Under the pieces are notes generated by a model, which was given only the letters and a program-made list of their open reading frames with translations, did not search any database and was not told the origin of the DNA. A DNA stretch of 6,511 bases. Source: Thermococcus sp. Lineage in GTDB: Archaea; Methanobacteriota_B; Thermococci; Thermococcales; Thermococcaceae. Positions 5,979-6,511 of this stretch are shown here, piece by piece. Position 1 is the stretch's first letter, and each line of letters opens with the position of its first letter. Location of the stretch: positions 1 to 6,511 of the forward strand of contig JALVWX010000100.1 of NCBI GenBank assembly GCA_027023165.1, in the 5' to 3' direction. A program made the position numbers and the translations under genes.

Positions 5979-6511
5979 CTTCCCTTTTCTTTATCACATA
6001 TCACGTTCTTGCTGGCGCACCTATTCACCTCAAGCTGAACCGTTACGTGCGTTATCCCGTACTTTCTCAAAGCCTCCTCAACCCGGTCGATTATCCACTG
6101 CGCCTCGCTTATAGGCATGTCATCAACTTCCACATGGCACTCGAAGTGTATTTCCCCCTCCCCTATGCGCCAGGCATGGAAGTGGTGGGCGTTCTTAACG
6201 CCGGGGATGGACTCTATCTCGGCCTTTATCGCCCCGAGGTCAAGCTCCGGCGAGGCCTCCATGAGGACCTCAACGCTCTCCCTCAATATCTCGTAGCCCT
6301 CCCTCAGGATGTAGAGCGAGATCAGAAACGTTACGAGCGGGTCAACCCAGGTGACGTCCCACTTGAGTATCAGGATTCCGCCGATGACGACCGCCACGGA
6401 GGAGAGGGTGTCGCTCATGAGGTGGAGGTAAGCGGAGCGGACGTTCATGCTCTCGTGGGCGTGGCTGTGGAGGAGGAAAACCGAGAGGAGGTTGGCGGCG
6501 AGGCCTATCAA
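5975..6511 (-). CDS. Cation diffusion facilitator (CDF) metal transporter, C-terminal part (cut by window edge)
   Basis: CDF proteins sit in the membrane and export divalent metals such as Zn2+, usually in exchange for protons. The visible 178 residues hold the end of a membrane segment (LIGLAANLLSVFLL), a short His-containing loop (HSHAHES), the TM5 metal site HxxxD (H30/D34 in YLHLMSDTLSSV), TM5 itself (to about 50), TM6 (DPLVTFLISLYIL, 57-69), and the soluble C-terminal domain (about 84-165) with AHHFHAWRIGEGEIHFECHVEV and THVTVQLE, which bind metal and dimerise in this family. The tail RCASKNVICDKEKGS adds two cysteines. The first TTG at the window edge is an internal Leu codon, not a start. 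HxxxD in TM5 is typical of zinc-type members, but the metal cannot be fixed from this half. The stop TAA overlaps the TPR gene stop. Confidence 0.92.
   Translation of the reverse strand: MIGLAANLLSVFLLHSHAHESMNVRSAYLHLMSDTLSSVAVVIGGILILKWDVTWVDPLVTFLISLYILREGYEILRESVEVLMEASPELDLGAIKAEIESIPGVKNAHHFHAWRIGEGEIHFECHVEVDDMPISEAQWIIDRVEEALRKYGITHVTVQLEVNRCASKNVICDKEKGS
5985..5992 (+). terminator. T-rich terminator of the TPR-like gene
   Basis: TTTTCTTT begins 6 nt after the TAG stop on the plus strand and would end the transcript within the 3' end of the convergent CDF gene. No comparable T-run follows the CDF stop on the other strand. Confidence 0.45.

Noticed and set aside
5992..6004. Direct repeat TATCACATATCAC
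   Set aside because: It lies within the CDF C-terminal codons, the halves are direct rather than inverted, and it has no promoter position.

Overview
The window looks like a chromosomal piece of a hyperthermophilic euryarchaeon of the Thermococcales, most likely Thermococcus. Three things point there. It carries an ADP-dependent glucokinase and a cupin-type phosphoglucose isomerase, the hallmark enzymes of the modified Embden-Meyerhof pathway in this order. The Shine-Dalgarno sites are GGTGA-like and sit about 6 nt before the starts, behind short archaeal TATA-driven leaders. The sequence is fairly GC-rich for the order. Genes are tightly packed, with no mobile element, CRISPR array, tRNA or rRNA.

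Left part (1-2520), sugar phosphate metabolism, all on the minus strand. In transcription order these are pgiA (cupin glucose-6-phosphate isomerase), glkA (ADP-dependent glucokinase) and the N-terminal third of manC (mannose-1-phosphate guanylyltransferase, running off the left edge). Each has its own promoter. Together they would turn glucose into G6P and F6P, and via mannose phosphates into GDP-mannose. Two copies of the Thermococcales glycolytic motif (TATCAC-N5-GTGATA, each 11/12) are visible. The one at glkA lies downstream of the TATA box, where it overlaps the predicted transcription start and the Shine-Dalgarno site. The one at pgiA lies just upstream of BRE/TATA. From what is known of Tgr/TrmBL1, these placements predict repression and activation respectively.

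Middle part (2598-4891), minus strand. In transcription order: a 7-Cys ferredoxin-like protein, RNase Z (rnz, apparently leaderless), a short TraB-family protein translationally coupled to rnz by an ATGA overlap, and a 59-residue stand-alone KH-type RNA-binding protein. Spacing of -4 to 27 bp suggests some co-transcription, but rnz and the KH gene also have internal TATA boxes.

Right part (4892-6511). A divergent intergenic region holds three related 12-bp repeats over the predicted ferredoxin promoter. It is followed by a plus-strand acidic TPR-like protein, which overlaps by 4 bp at its 3' end with a convergent, partial cation diffusion facilitator (CDF) metal transporter that runs off the right edge.

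No clearly new multi-gene system is evident. The most interesting signals are regulatory: the opposite placement of the two glycolytic motifs, the bases shared by operator and ribosome-binding site at glkA, and the repeat cluster at 4905-4943. Among the proteins, the mini-KH protein and the ferredoxin with a missing cluster cysteine stand out.
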